The notes: a model not told the origin generated them from the letters alone. 64,000 nt of DNA from Methylocystis sp. L43 (GCF_015709525.1 NZ_JADNRA010000027.1:75126-139125), one strand, 5' to 3'; numbered from the stretch's first letter, positions 29,801 to 38,329 are shown. Translations and numbers: made by a program.

Positions 29801-31006
29801 GAGCGTCAGTTGATCGGCTATGTCGTTCCATCAAAGGATGCGGAACTCGATGGCGAGGCGTTGCGCAGCGCGCTTTTGCGTCGTCTCCCAGGCCATATGA
29901 CTCCGACTTCGGTCATCTGCCTCAAGGAATTCCCGCTGAACGCCAGCGGCAAACTTGACAGAAAGGCGTTGCCGGCGCCGGGAAATGGGCTTCAACGCCA
30001 AGGCCGCAAGCCGCTTCCGGGAATTGAAACGACTCTTTCAGAAATATTCGCGCGTGTTCTTGGGATCGACGAGGTCAACGCCGACGATGACTTCTTCGCG
30101 CTCGGCGGACATTCCTTGCTCGCCATGCAACTTGCCGCGGCGTTGGAGACTGAATTCAAGACGCCTGTCTCCGTCGGCGAAGTCATCGTCAATTCGAGCG
30201 TTGAGCGGCTTGCGCGCGCGCTTTTCGACGAACAGGCGGGCGAAGAGCGCAAGGCGGGCTTCGGCGAAGTGCTGCATCTGCGCTCGGGCGCCGATGCGCC
30301 GCTGATCTGCATTCATCCAGCTTCCGGCTTTTCGTGGCAGTTCAGCGTCCTCACCCGCTATCTCCAAAGCGACTGTCCCGTGATCGGACTCCAGTCGCCG
30401 CGGCCGAACGGAGTCATCGCCGTCTGCGATACGATGGATGAGGTCTGCAAGAGACATCTCGAAACGATCCGCAATATTCAGCCTCGTGGACCTTACCGGC
30501 TGCTCGGCTATTCGCTCGGCGGCGTAGTGGCGCAGGCGATCGCTGTGCGACTCGTCGAAGAAGGCGACGTAATCGACTTTCTCGGACTGCTCGACACCTA
30601 TCCGCCAGAAATCCAGGACTGGAGCAGACCGCCGACGGAAGACGAAGAGAACGAGATCGAGAAGGAGCGCGCGCTGTTCATGAACGCCTCCAAAGACGCT
30701 CTCGACTCGGCCCTGGCGAAGGAGAAGGCCGAGATGTTCAACAATATCATGCGGAATTACGAAGATTCAGTGCGTCTACTCTCCACTGCGAGGACGGCGC
30801 GCTATCCCGGAGCGGCAACGCTATTCGTAGCGAGGCGGACCTTGCCGCCGGGAATGGACGTCCAGGAGACCTGGCGTCCCTATGTGGGCCAGCTCAACGT
30901 CGTCGACCTGGACTGCGCCCACACGGACATTGTCTCTCCGCGCTCCTTGCAGGCTTTGGGCCCAATCCTCAATGGCTTGCTGCGCGACAGAGAGGCGAGG
31001 AGCTAG
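23807..31006 (+). CDS. Two-module EntF-like NRPS: C-A-PCP-C-A-PCP-TE
   Basis: The protein has 2,399 residues from GTG 23807 (preceded by AAGGGA; an in-frame TTG at 23786 is weaker). C1 has HHLMVDG (H156). A1 has YTSGSTGKPKG (about 624). PCP1 has LGGDSI (about 1029-1034). C2 has HHLIGDG (about 1245). A2 has YTSGSTGRPKG (about 1696). PCP2 has LGGHSL (about 2100). TE has GYSLGG (about 2235) and CAHTDI. Reading the specificity positions by alignment with EntF gives DVWHFSLVDK for A2, the exact serine code, and DVGNFIVVEK for A1, which I cannot match to a known residue. C1 should accept dihydroxybenzoate from EntB. The product should be DHB-X-Ser units oligomerised by the TE, as in VabF, CbsF or turnerbactin systems. 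No epimerase domain is present. Confidence 0.95.
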   Translation: MLLAPPLRPSAPSELELPLIAAQPGIWMGDQIAPTRNAFIVAQYVELNGHVDLESLRRAIRIGLSEADTIHARFTESEGRLAQIIPQRRNAGESPDPDVVDVSEEHDPEAAALAFMRADLAAHLPLDGDALLYRHALIRLGETSNGARWFWYQRYHHLMVDGFSFAAIARRIAEIYTALRRRKPLGDSPFTSFAEVVEEYQSYEGSKAQEADRGFWLDHAKNLPTPIALSQPSAKSSQAGAVSLPLRRRISLPPDVVTAFETHGATIRVSGVEMAMAAVFAYLHRMSGATRLTVGMPFMRRMGSIALFAAGPVVNVLPVQLSMAPSMLLSEAATALACELKAVRRRQRYEAEQLRRDLGLVGSDRSLYGPMLNLKMFDYRLHFDGVAGVTHQLASGPVEDVEVDLYVDDGRLTIDLVANCDRYDEQDLELHANRLACLVERLAEDPKLAMGAAPLLTEDERALIAAANDTAKDVPRLTLCDMLAAQAAKTPDAIALVDADHTLTYREVRRQVSRLAQMLADAGVVAEDHVAIALPRTVHLSIAIMAVLETGAAYLPLDINYPHERLAYMAEDAAPRVIITSETLRSRFENMGPVLIFDALAPGVEEHSFVPKAALTPDHPAYIIYTSGSTGKPKGVVVSHGAVVNLLYWLQDEYSLTADDVVLQKTPCSFDVSVGEFFWPLTCGARLVMAPEDVDRDPEALLQVIRDYRVTTMNFVPSLLAAFVAGVRTTANAARDAASLRAVFCIGEALSKELAEAFENLFHAPLHNVYGPTEATVEVTYQPAFGRALASARGPGVPIGRPLWNTGLRILDARLRPAPIGVAGDLYLTGTQLAQGYWRRASLTASRFIADPEADGERMYRTGDIARWLPDGTVDYLGRSDDQLKIRGQRIELSEIESALREQPGVGQAAVIARIFGCGHASALASDARQLIGYVTPATRRDELDGEALRAALSKRLPAYMTPVAIVVLKEFPLSANGKLDRKVLPDPSESAQSQSRQPLPGPEAMLAELIGGILRVDRVGADDDFFFLGGDSISAICLCAALRRRGALLRPRDIFECRSVARMAKALESKSDVDPGEALETNVISEAELEALRERFGPIAAVLPALPLQEGLLFHARLGEQASRYNAISRFDVEGPLDVERLKDALETLLRRHPQLAAIFDVQQGAALQILPLLDEGSSLRHWPWKRCNLDACDEEQQVGELDRLERAELDQDFLGAEAQERMMAQATLVRLAADRHVLLICSHHLIGDGWSSTIMLRELLGAYAGHALPPLTPDYPTVVRRFTSLDPAPARLAWREALQGVAPTLLFEDTKRFGAIHELPLRLQPGLLAELEALRRSRGLTLNTLMQGVWGAFLSIVTGRSDVVFGSPMSGRSEAIEGVEAHIGLFTNTLPVRLRLRPDEPLLEQLANVQQRQIRLLEHDGVGLGEIQRLCGVANLFDTLLVVENYPEEANLFAADFGGLRCVGARNRGYTHYPLTLMVLPGRQLELRLEYREGVKDPERIAHRVTKLLEQIVDRPDAPLSAMDVLLTEERDLLARVNATKVENYPSTLCELLADQAQCTPEAIALVDVDHALSYREVRRQVAALARNFAATGVTAGDIVAIALPRSVRLVIALMAAQEAGAAYLPLDTSYPEERFAYMVQDARPLLIVTTSELQDRFERLGALLVYDRLLDGPNEESLKSVIRPSPDDAAYVIYTSGSTGRPKGVTVSHRAIVNRLRWMQHEYRLSAHDVILQKTPSSFDVSVWEFFWPLITGARLVVAPPEAHRDPRELLRLIQDHRVSVIHFVPSMLATFVATAKSESGHAADSSSLRLVFCSGEALSRELVRSYQTLFSAPLHNLYGPTEAAVDVTYQQACGVGAEDAAEAASVPIGRPVWNTALRVLDGWLRPTPVGVAGELYLSGVQLADGYLGRPSLTASRFVADPFADGERMYRTGDIVRWLANGTVEYLGRGDDQIKIRGQRIELGEIESVLLEQPGVAQAVVIARATGERVGGGADERQLIGYVVPSKDAELDGEALRSALLRRLPGHMTPTSVICLKEFPLNASGKLDRKALPAPGNGLQRQGRKPLPGIETTLSEIFARVLGIDEVNADDDFFALGGHSLLAMQLAAALETEFKTPVSVGEVIVNSSVERLARALFDEQAGEERKAGFGEVLHLRSGADAPLICIHPASGFSWQFSVLTRYLQSDCPVIGLQSPRPNGVIAVCDTMDEVCKRHLETIRNIQPRGPYRLLGYSLGGVVAQAIAVRLVEEGDVIDFLGLLDTYPPEIQDWSRPPTEDEENEIEKERALFMNASKDALDSALAKEKAEMFNNIMRNYEDSVRLLSTARTARYPGAATLFVARRTLPPGMDVQETWRPYVGQLNVVDLDCAHTDIVSPRSLQALGPILNGLLRDREARS

Positions 31007-31008
31007 GG

Positions 31009-32412
31009 ATGGACACTCAGCTCTCCCCAGAAGCGTCGCAAGAGACGCGTAACGAAGGCGATGCCGTGTCGTCGGGTTCATCTCCTGATCCGGCGTGCGT
31101 CGTCGTCAAGAACAAATCAACTCTGCTGTTGGACCTCAGCCTGCTGCGCGACAATGCAGCATTTCGCACCGTCGTCATTGCGCGAACCCTTTCGGTGTTT
31201 TCGCTGGGCATGCTGACAGTGGCGGTCCCAGTTCAAATCCAGGAATTGACCGGCTCGCCCATGCAAGTCGGAATTTCCATGGCGCTCGGCGGCGGCGGCG
31301 CCTTCGCCGGGCTGTTGGCGGGCGGGGTGCTTGCGGACCGGTGGGATAGACGCAAGCTCATCCTCTTTGCGCGATCTGTTTGCGGCCTCGGCTTCGCGGC
31401 GCTCGCCATCAATGGCTTCAGCGCGTCGCCTTCAGTGCTGGCGATTTATGCGTTGGCGTTGTGGGACGGATTTTTCAGCGCGCTTGGCGTTACTGCGCTG
31501 CTCGCCGCAACGCCTTTTCTCGTCGGCCGCGAAAATCTTGGCGCTGCCGGCCAGTTCAACATGCTGACGGTTCGCATGGGCGGAATCCTCTCTCCGGCGA
31601 TCGGCGGCATGGTGATCGCGTCTTTCGGCGTCGGCTGGAATTACCTCGCAGCCGCGATCGGCGCGCTGCTGACCGTCGCTCAGCTCATGCGGCTTCCGCC
31701 GATGCCTCCCGCCAGACGCGAACCGCAGCACCCCCTGCGCGCGCTTGGTGCGGGCGTAGGCTATCTTTTCGTTAACAGGCTCGTCGGCGCCGTCGTCGCA
31801 GTGGGCGCGCTTGTTAGTCTCGGCGGCGGCGTTCGCATTCTCTTGCCCGCCCTTGCCGAGGACGTGTACCGCGTCGGGCCGTCGGCGGTGGGGATGATGT
31901 ATGCCGCTGCGCCGCTTGGCGCGACGGTCGCGGCCTTAACGGGCGGCTGGCTCGGCGGCTTTGCTCGTTCCGGAGCGCTGCTGCTCGCAAGCGGCGCGGC
32001 GGCTTTCGTCGCGCTCGGGTCGCTCGGATTTGTCAGCGATCCAGTCGTCGCCTTTATGGCGCTCGCGGGCTTTGGCTATTTGAGCTCGATCGCCTCGCTT
32101 CTGCAGTTCACTCTTGTCCAACGCCACACGCCGGAACATTTGTTGGGCCGGGTCAATGGTCTATGGGCCTCCCAGGCGGTCACCGGCGATGCATTTGGCG
32201 CGCTTGCGCTTGGAGGCCTGACTCGCGTTTTTCCGCTGACGTCAGCCATTCTCATTTTCAGCCTTGTCGCGCTTCTTTCAAGCGGGGCGATGGCGATCGG
32301 ATTTCGTTCACTTCGTTTCGCCTCGTCAAAGAGGAGCGAGGATTTGCCTTCGACGAGCGCCGAAAAGAGCGAACGGCCGCAGCCTCAACTCACGAAGACC
32401 GAGAAAGCTTGA
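31009..32412 (+). CDS. entS: EntS-like MFS siderophore exporter
   Basis: The 467-residue MFS protein closely follows E. coli EntS. Shared segments include LDLSLLRDNAAFR near the N-terminus, GVLADRWDRRK, LWDGFFSALGVTALLAATP and LLGRVNGLW. EntS exports enterobactin across the inner membrane. ATG 31009 lies three bases after the NRPS stop with GAGGAG upstream. The C-terminal tail is charged and about 30 residues longer than in EntS. Confidence 0.93.
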   Translation: MDTQLSPEASQETRNEGDAVSSGSSPDPACVVVKNKSTLLLDLSLLRDNAAFRTVVIARTLSVFSLGMLTVAVPVQIQELTGSPMQVGISMALGGGGAFAGLLAGGVLADRWDRRKLILFARSVCGLGFAALAINGFSASPSVLAIYALALWDGFFSALGVTALLAATPFLVGRENLGAAGQFNMLTVRMGGILSPAIGGMVIASFGVGWNYLAAAIGALLTVAQLMRLPPMPPARREPQHPLRALGAGVGYLFVNRLVGAVVAVGALVSLGGGVRILLPALAEDVYRVGPSAVGMMYAAAPLGATVAALTGGWLGGFARSGALLLASGAAAFVALGSLGFVSDPVVAFMALAGFGYLSSIASLLQFTLVQRHTPEHLLGRVNGLWASQAVTGDAFGALALGGLTRVFPLTSAILIFSLVALLSSGAMAIGFRSLRFASSKRSEDLPSTSAEKSERPQPQLTKTEKA

Positions 32413-32480
32413 AGTGCACGCCGTGCATGTAGGCGACGCTTTTTGATGAAGAATGAAATCGATAGCAAGAGAGGTACGAC

Positions 32481-33671
32481 ATGAATGCGATTAATCTTGC
32501 TCCTTCAGTTTTGACCATTGAAGCCAATCCCAGCTTTGTGTTCACGTCGCCGCATCGAAGCATCAAAGCATTCGGCGTCGCCGAGAGAATTTGTCTTTCG
32601 GCGTGCGGCGCGGCGCATTCGGATAGTTTCCTGCAGACGGCCGTGCGGGGCGCAATCAATCGGGCGCGGCAGTCCGGGCAGGCGAATCCCATCGTCGCGG
32701 GCGCCATTCCTTTCGACATACGGCAGCCCTGCTCACTGTTCGTGCCAACGAGTTATACGGATTTCGCAAGAGAGTCGCTGATGGTCGAGGAGCGACGCTC
32801 GAAGCGGGCGCCGACGGTGCTCGGCATGCGTAGCCTCCCGGACAAGGACGCATTCAAAGACGCCGTCACGCGCGCGATCGCAAGCTTTCGCGCCGGTAAA
32901 ATGTCGAAAGCGGTTCTATCCCGCATCCTCGAAATCGAACTCGCGCAACCGGTGGACGTTGCAGCGATCTTGAACGCTTTGGTGAAGCAAAATCCCAGCG
33001 GCTATCATTTCAAGGCGCCTTTGAGCGATGGCGCGATATTGCTTGGCGCAAGTCCAGAGCTCCTGATCCGAAAGGACGGCGCCGCCATTCGCTCTAATCC
33101 CTTGGCCGGTTCGGCCAAACGCAGATCGGACCCGGAAGAGGATCGGCGGGCGAGCCGCACGCTGTTGCAGTCGAACAAGGACAATTTCGAGCACAGGCTT
33201 GTTGTGGATGAAATACAGGAAGCGCTGGAGCCCGTATGCAAAGCTCTAACGACGCCCACTGAGCCAGCGCTCATGAACACGTCGACGATGTGGCATCTCT
33301 CGACATTGATCACCGGCGAGCTGGCGAACCACCACACGTCGGCGCTTCAACTTGCCTGCCGGCTGCATCCGACGCCAGCGGTCTGCGGCTATCCAACCGC
33401 TGAGTCGCGGTCGTTGATTGGCGCTCTGGAGCCATTCGACCGCGGCGTTTTCAGCGGCGCCGTCGGATGGTGCGATTCAGAGGGCAATGGCGAATGGGCG
33501 GTGGCGATAAGGTGCGGAACGGTTCACGACAAAGCCATCCGACTCTTTGCCGGCGCCGGCATCGTCGAAGCTTCTGATCCGGAATCCGAATGGGCGGAAA
33601 CTGAAGCCAAGTTAGGCACGATGCTGCGCGCTTTCGGAATAGAAACGGGGGAGCGCCCCGCATGCCGATAG
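32481..33671 (+). CDS. entC: Isochorismate synthase
   Basis: The 396-residue chorismate-binding enzyme converts chorismate to isochorismate, the first step to 2,3-dihydroxybenzoate. Typical segments are seen: FKAPLSDGAILLGASPELL, NPLAGSAKRR, LHPTPAVCGYP and the C-terminal GWCDSEGNGEWAVAIR. The 68-base gap from entS contains a short TGCAC/GTGCA repeat, and ATG 32481 follows AGAGAGG. It overlaps entE by 10 bases. Confidence 0.95.
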   Translation: MNAINLAPSVLTIEANPSFVFTSPHRSIKAFGVAERICLSACGAAHSDSFLQTAVRGAINRARQSGQANPIVAGAIPFDIRQPCSLFVPTSYTDFARESLMVEERRSKRAPTVLGMRSLPDKDAFKDAVTRAIASFRAGKMSKAVLSRILEIELAQPVDVAAILNALVKQNPSGYHFKAPLSDGAILLGASPELLIRKDGAAIRSNPLAGSAKRRSDPEEDRRASRTLLQSNKDNFEHRLVVDEIQEALEPVCKALTTPTEPALMNTSTMWHLSTLITGELANHHTSALQLACRLHPTPAVCGYPTAESRSLIGALEPFDRGVFSGAVGWCDSEGNGEWAVAIRCGTVHDKAIRLFAGAGIVEASDPESEWAETEAKLGTMLRAFGIETGERPACR

Positions 33672-35284
33672 AGTTCACGCTCTGGCCCGACGCCTTCGCC
33701 CGTAGATACCGCGACAAGGGCTATTGGCGCGGCGAGCCGCTGACCGAAATTTTGCGATATGCATGCCGGCATCGTCCCGACAGCATCGCGCTGATTTGCG
33801 GCGATCGCTCGTTTACTTACGCGGAGCTCGACGCTAAGTCCTCGCGACTTGCGTCTAGCCTCATGCGGCGCGGAATAGAGCAGGGCGATACGGCGCTCGT
33901 TCAACTTCCCAACGTCGCCGAGTTTTACATCGTCTTTTTTGCGCTGCTCAAAATGGGAGTGGCGCCGGTCAACGCGCTGTTCAGCCACGACAGGCTGGAG
34001 ATGACCGCCTATGCGCAGCAGTTCCAGCCCAAGCTTCTCATCGCGTCCGCCGAACATCATCTCTTCGCGGACAGAGTCTATGTCACAGGCTTGCGCAGCT
34101 TCGCGCCGACGTTAAGCGTCGTGGCCATCCACGGACGAACTGAATATGCGGAAAATCTTGAGGCGCTGTGGCAAGGTGACTCAGACGGCGCGGAGGACAA
34201 ACCGCGCCCTTCCGCGGCCGATCAGGTGGCGTTTTTCCAATTGTCGGGAGGCAGCACCGGCATTCCAAAGCTCATTCCGCGCACCCATGACGATTATTAC
34301 TACAGCGTGCGGCGGAGCGCGGAAATCTGCGGTCTGACGGCTGAGAGCCGCTACCTGTGCGCGCTACCCGCGCCGCATAATTATCCGCTCAGTTCGCCCG
34401 GCGCGCTTGGCGTTTTTCACGTCGGCGGAACAGTGGTGATGGCGCGAAATCCGAGCGCGGACCTCTGCTTTGATCTCATGCGCCGTCACGAGGTCAATAT
34501 CACAGCGATTGTGCCGACGGTTGCTTCGCTATGGCTCGACGCGACTGTTGACGCCTCTCTGAAAGCGCCGACCTTGAGCGTGGTGCAAGTCGGCGGCGCG
34601 CGACTGAGCGAGACGGTCGCCCACCGAATTGTCGCCGTCTTCGGCTGTCGGCTCCAGCAGGTTTTCGGCATGGCGGAGGGGCTCGTCAACTACACGCGTC
34701 TCGATGATGCGACCGAGCGCATTTTCACGACTCAAGGCCGGCCGATGAGTCCCGATGATGAGCTGAAAGTCGTCGATCCGGATGGCGAAGAGGTCGCCGC
34801 GGGCGAAGTCGGAGAGCTGCTGACTCGCGGTCCCTACACGATCCGGGGGTACTATCGCTGTCCCGAATACAACGCCCGCGCATTCGATGAAGACGGTTTC
34901 TATCGCACAGGCGATCTCGTCGTGATGACAGCGGACGGCGATGTGAAAGTGGTGGGCCGCAAGAAGGATCAGATCAACCGCGGCGGCGAGAAGATTCCCG
35001 CTGAAGAGATCGAGAATGTGCTGCTTCAGCACGATGCTGTGGTCCACGCGGCTCTTATTTCCATGCCTGACGCTGTTATGGGGGAGAAAAGTTGCGCTTA
35101 CATTGTCGCGAGCGACGCCGCGTTAAGGCCGATCGCTTTGCGCAAGCATCTGCGCAGCCAGGGAGTTGCGGAATTCAAGCTCCCCGATCGTTTTGAATTC
35201 ATCGATCAGATGCCGCTTACCGCCTTCGGTAAGGTCGACAAGCAAACGCTGCGCGACGACATCCAGGCAAAGCTCAACGTCTAA
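33662..35284 (+). CDS. entE: 2,3-dihydroxybenzoate-AMP ligase
   Basis: The stand-alone adenylation enzyme has 540 residues. Motif A3 reads LSGGSTGIPKLIPRTH and the C-terminal hinge and lysine region reads GRKKDQINRGGEKI, both typical of EntE/DhbE/VibE. It activates 2,3-dihydroxybenzoate and loads it on the aryl carrier domain of EntB. The N-terminal WPDAFARRYRDKGYW matches DHB ligases. It is coupled to entC by overlap. Confidence 0.95.
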   Translation: MPIEFTLWPDAFARRYRDKGYWRGEPLTEILRYACRHRPDSIALICGDRSFTYAELDAKSSRLASSLMRRGIEQGDTALVQLPNVAEFYIVFFALLKMGVAPVNALFSHDRLEMTAYAQQFQPKLLIASAEHHLFADRVYVTGLRSFAPTLSVVAIHGRTEYAENLEALWQGDSDGAEDKPRPSAADQVAFFQLSGGSTGIPKLIPRTHDDYYYSVRRSAEICGLTAESRYLCALPAPHNYPLSSPGALGVFHVGGTVVMARNPSADLCFDLMRRHEVNITAIVPTVASLWLDATVDASLKAPTLSVVQVGGARLSETVAHRIVAVFGCRLQQVFGMAEGLVNYTRLDDATERIFTTQGRPMSPDDELKVVDPDGEEVAAGEVGELLTRGPYTIRGYYRCPEYNARAFDEDGFYRTGDLVVMTADGDVKVVGRKKDQINRGGEKIPAEEIENVLLQHDAVVHAALISMPDAVMGEKSCAYIVASDAALRPIALRKHLRSQGVAEFKLPDRFEFIDQMPLTAFGKVDKQTLRDDIQAKLNV

Positions 35285-35303
35285 ACGCAGACAGGAATTG
35301 ACC

Positions 35304-36191
35304 ATGGCCATACAATCCCTTGCATCCTACGCAATGCCGGGCCCGGACTCCTTTCGAATAAACAAGGTCAATTGGAGTTTTGCGCCCGAGCGCGCGGCGC
35401 TGCTGATCCACGACATGCAAGACTATTTCGTCGGCTTCTACGGCGAGGAAAGTCCGCTCGTCGATCAGCTCATCTCAAATATTCGAAGGCTGCGCGCCTT
35501 TTTCAGGGCCCACGGCGCCCCGGTGATCTATACGGCCCAGCCCATTGAACAGAGCGATGAAGATCGGGGCTTGCTGAATGATATGTGGGGATCTGGTCTG
35601 AACGCCCAACCGCACAGACGCAAAATTGTTGAGCCTTTATTGCCGGACGCCGGGGAGACAGTGCTGACGAAGTGGCGTTACAGCGCGTTCAAGCGCTCGC
35701 GATTGGCCGAGATGATGAAGGAGATGGGCAGAGATCAACTGGCGATCTGCGGCGTCTACGGCCACATCGGTTGTCTGACGACGGCGCTCGACGCGTTCAT
35801 GCATGACATCAAGCCTTTCATGATCGCCGACGCCATCGGCGATTTTTCGCTCGAAGATCATCTCATGACCCTGAACTATGTCGCGGGACGCTGCGGCATG
35901 GTGGTCGGCGTCGACGACGTGCTCGCCGCGCGAAACACACATTCTGCGCCGCTGACCAGAGAAGTCCTCAAGAAACAGCTCTTGTCGGCGCTCGATGTCG
36001 AGGAATCAGAATTCGACCCCGACGAAAACCTTATCGATTACGGCCTCGATTCGGTGCGAGTCATGATGCTGGTCACCGAATGGCGCAAGCTCGGCATCGA
36101 TGTGGGTTTTGACGAGTTGGCGAAAAAGCCGACCTTGAATGGCTGGTGGGACATCATCGATCGCCGGCTCGCCGCGGTCGTCTCCGCGTGA
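35304..36191 (+). CDS. entB: Isochorismatase with aryl carrier protein domain
   Basis: The bifunctional protein has 295 residues. The N-terminal isochorismatase domain (about 1-205) converts isochorismate to 2,3-dihydro-2,3-dihydroxybenzoate (LLIHDMQDYF with catalytic Asp; GVYGHIGCLTTALDAF). The C-terminal aryl carrier domain carries the phosphopantetheine serine in YGLDSVRVM (about residue 248). ATG 35304 is 19 bases past the entE stop with AGGAA upstream; the open frame extends further into entE, but that part is a shadow. Confidence 0.95.
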   Translation: MAIQSLASYAMPGPDSFRINKVNWSFAPERAALLIHDMQDYFVGFYGEESPLVDQLISNIRRLRAFFRAHGAPVIYTAQPIEQSDEDRGLLNDMWGSGLNAQPHRRKIVEPLLPDAGETVLTKWRYSAFKRSRLAEMMKEMGRDQLAICGVYGHIGCLTTALDAFMHDIKPFMIADAIGDFSLEDHLMTLNYVAGRCGMVVGVDDVLAARNTHSAPLTREVLKKQLLSALDVEESEFDPDENLIDYGLDSVRVMMLVTEWRKLGIDVGFDELAKKPTLNGWWDIIDRRLAAVVSA

Positions 36192-36208
36192 CGTCTCGGC
36201 GGTTGCGA

Positions 36209-36955
36209 ATGGATTTTTCAGGAAAGCGGATCTGGGTCACGGGCGCCGGCCAGGGAATTGGCTATGCGACGGCCGCCCAATTCGCCGCGCTCGGCGGCGA
36301 CGTTGTCGGGCTGGACAAGACGTTCCCGGCCTCGAGCTATCCTTTCGCGACAATGCGCCTCGACGTCAGCGCGCGCGATCAGGTACAAGAGACCTGCCGA
36401 GCCTTGCTGAAAGAGCGTCCGAGATTGGATGTGCTGGTCAGCACCGCGGGCGTGCTGCGTCTTGGTTTGACGGAAGAGCTGAGCCTGGATGACTGGGCCG
36501 CGTGTATGAACGTCAACGCGTCCGGCCCCTTCCACCTGTTTCAGCAGACCATCCCGCAGTTCAAACGGCAACGCTCGGGCGCCATCGTCAGCGTCGGCTC
36601 CAACGCCGCGCATACGCCGCGCATGCTGATGAGCGCCTATTGCGCCTCGAAGGCGGCGCTGACCAGTCTGACGCACTGCGTGGGCTTGGAGCTCGCGCCT
36701 TACGGCGTGAGGTGCAATCTCGTTTCCCCAGGCTCCACGGACACCGCCATGCAGCGGTCCATGTGGCGTTCGGCAGACGCAGAGAAGCAAGTGATCGCCG
36801 GAGACCTCGAATCGTTCAAACTGGGAATTCCGCTGGGAAAGATCGCCGCTCCGGAGGAGATCGCAAGCGCCATCGTGTTTCTTGCGTCGGATCTCGCCAG
36901 CCACATCACGCTTCAGGACCTTGTCGTGGACGGCGGCGCGACGCTTGCAGCTTAA
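36209..36955 (+). CDS. entA: 2,3-dihydro-2,3-dihydroxybenzoate dehydrogenase
   Basis: The short-chain dehydrogenase has 248 residues. It has the glycine motif TGAGQGIG, catalytic YCASK and the EntA-like C-terminus LASHITLQDLVVDGGATL. It oxidises the EntB product to 2,3-dihydroxybenzoate. The start MDFSGK at ATG 36209 aligns with E. coli EntA. An alternative GTG at 36188 overlapping the entB stop would add seven residues. It is the last gene of the locus. Confidence 0.95.
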   Translation: MDFSGKRIWVTGAGQGIGYATAAQFAALGGDVVGLDKTFPASSYPFATMRLDVSARDQVQETCRALLKERPRLDVLVSTAGVLRLGLTEELSLDDWAACMNVNASGPFHLFQQTIPQFKRQRSGAIVSVGSNAAHTPRMLMSAYCASKAALTSLTHCVGLELAPYGVRCNLVSPGSTDTAMQRSMWRSADAEKQVIAGDLESFKLGIPLGKIAAPEEIASAIVFLASDLASHITLQDLVVDGGATLAA

Positions 36956-37146
36956 AGGCTGATCGGCGCGCCTACATGCCTGCCAGGTGTCCCCCCGCCG
37001 TCGTGCCCCGCCCCGCGGCCGCGGCAGGGCTCGCATAGCCGACATCTGCGCTCGAGCGTCGGTCTTTGGCGAGACCGCTTCGACACGTTATAGATCACCA
37101 AGCGCGATTGCGACACTGAAGCTTCAGAGAGCCCGCCCCGGCCTGA

Positions 37147-38259
37147 ATGATGATCAAAATCAGCCTATTACTGTCCGCGACCTTAGCCTGCTTGGCCATT
37201 GTTGCGTCAACGCCCGCATGCCCGGAAACCAGCTTCCCTTCGGCGAAAAAGATGCAGGTCGTGGTGTTGGAAAGCCCTCCGTTCGTCATGAAGACTGACC
37301 AAGGATTTACTGGATTTGCGATCGACCTGTGGGAGGAGAGCGCCAAGCGCATGGGCTTGGATTACGAATATCGGGAAGCATCAACCCTCCAAGAGCTTCT
37401 CGATTCAGTAACCACGGGAAAATCCGACGTTGCGGTCACCGAGTTGACGATAAACGCCGAGCGGATGGAGCGAATGGATTTTTCCCAGCCCTGGTTCGAT
37501 GCGGGCTTGCAGATGATGATTCATCAAGCGCCCCCGGCTGGTTTCTGGAGTTTTTTCGAGCAGCTTGAGGAGAATGGCCATCTTAGAGTGTATCTTTGGA
37601 TGGGGCTTGGCGTGATCGTCGCTTCTTTTCTCCTTACGGCGCTGGATAGGCGCCTGGACCCCGAGTTTCCAGCGGAGTGGAAACAGGGCTTTTCCGAGAG
37701 TTTTTATCACGTCCTCTCGGTTTTGACGTCTGGGAAAACAAATCACAAGCTGGTGTTCGGAAGTTACGGGACGATGATCGCTGGCATCTGGCTCGTCATG
37801 GGCGCGGGCGTTGTGGCTTACATAACGTCTTCGATCACCAGCGTCATGACTGTGAACTCTCTGGAACGGCGGATATGGGTCGCGGACAAAGACAGGATCG
37901 AGGATTTAACGGATCTTAAAGGCAAGATTGTTGGCACGCTCAGCGGGAGCGTCGCGAACATGTATGTCGCGAAGGCGGGACTGTCCGGACGGGGATTCAG
38001 CACCCTCGGCACTCTCGTCAAGGCGCTCGCGGAAAATCGCGTGGATGCGATTGTAGCCGACCAGCCTTCCCTCGTTTATCACCTACATCAGCACCCTGAT
38101 TTACCCGTGATCGCCGTAGGCAAGGTCGTAAGACACGAAAAATATGGGTTCGCTCTGAAGTCTGGGAGCCCAATCCGTCTGAAGCTGTCAAAACAGGTGA
38201 TGCTCGCCTGGGAAACCGGCCTGATCGACCGTTTGCGAAAAAAGTATCTCGGCGGCTGA
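37147..38259 (+). CDS. Prokaryotic ionotropic-glutamate-receptor-like channel or binding protein
   Basis: The 370-residue protein has a signal peptide, a solute-binding S1 lobe (about 36-135, with SPPFVMKT and GFAIDLWEE), a membrane helix (about 146-165), a re-entrant-like segment and second helix (about 180-235), then the S2 lobe to the C-terminus. This S1-TM-P-TM-S2 order is that of GluR0-type receptors. The pore segment lacks the TVGYG potassium filter of GluR0 and reads LTSGKTNHKLVFG. Ligand and ion are unknown. It stands alone downstream of the siderophore genes, with 191 bases before it. Confidence 0.8.
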   Translation: MMIKISLLLSATLACLAIVASTPACPETSFPSAKKMQVVVLESPPFVMKTDQGFTGFAIDLWEESAKRMGLDYEYREASTLQELLDSVTTGKSDVAVTELTINAERMERMDFSQPWFDAGLQMMIHQAPPAGFWSFFEQLEENGHLRVYLWMGLGVIVASFLLTALDRRLDPEFPAEWKQGFSESFYHVLSVLTSGKTNHKLVFGSYGTMIAGIWLVMGAGVVAYITSSITSVMTVNSLERRIWVADKDRIEDLTDLKGKIVGTLSGSVANMYVAKAGLSGRGFSTLGTLVKALAENRVDAIVADQPSLVYHLHQHPDLPVIAVGKVVRHEKYGFALKSGSPIRLKLSKQVMLAWETGLIDRLRKKYLGG

Positions 38260-38329
38260 GAGCGCGCGAAACGCGTGGCGCAATTGCGAATTAAGAGATA
38301 GCGTGTCGCCCATAACTACAGGAGAACTT

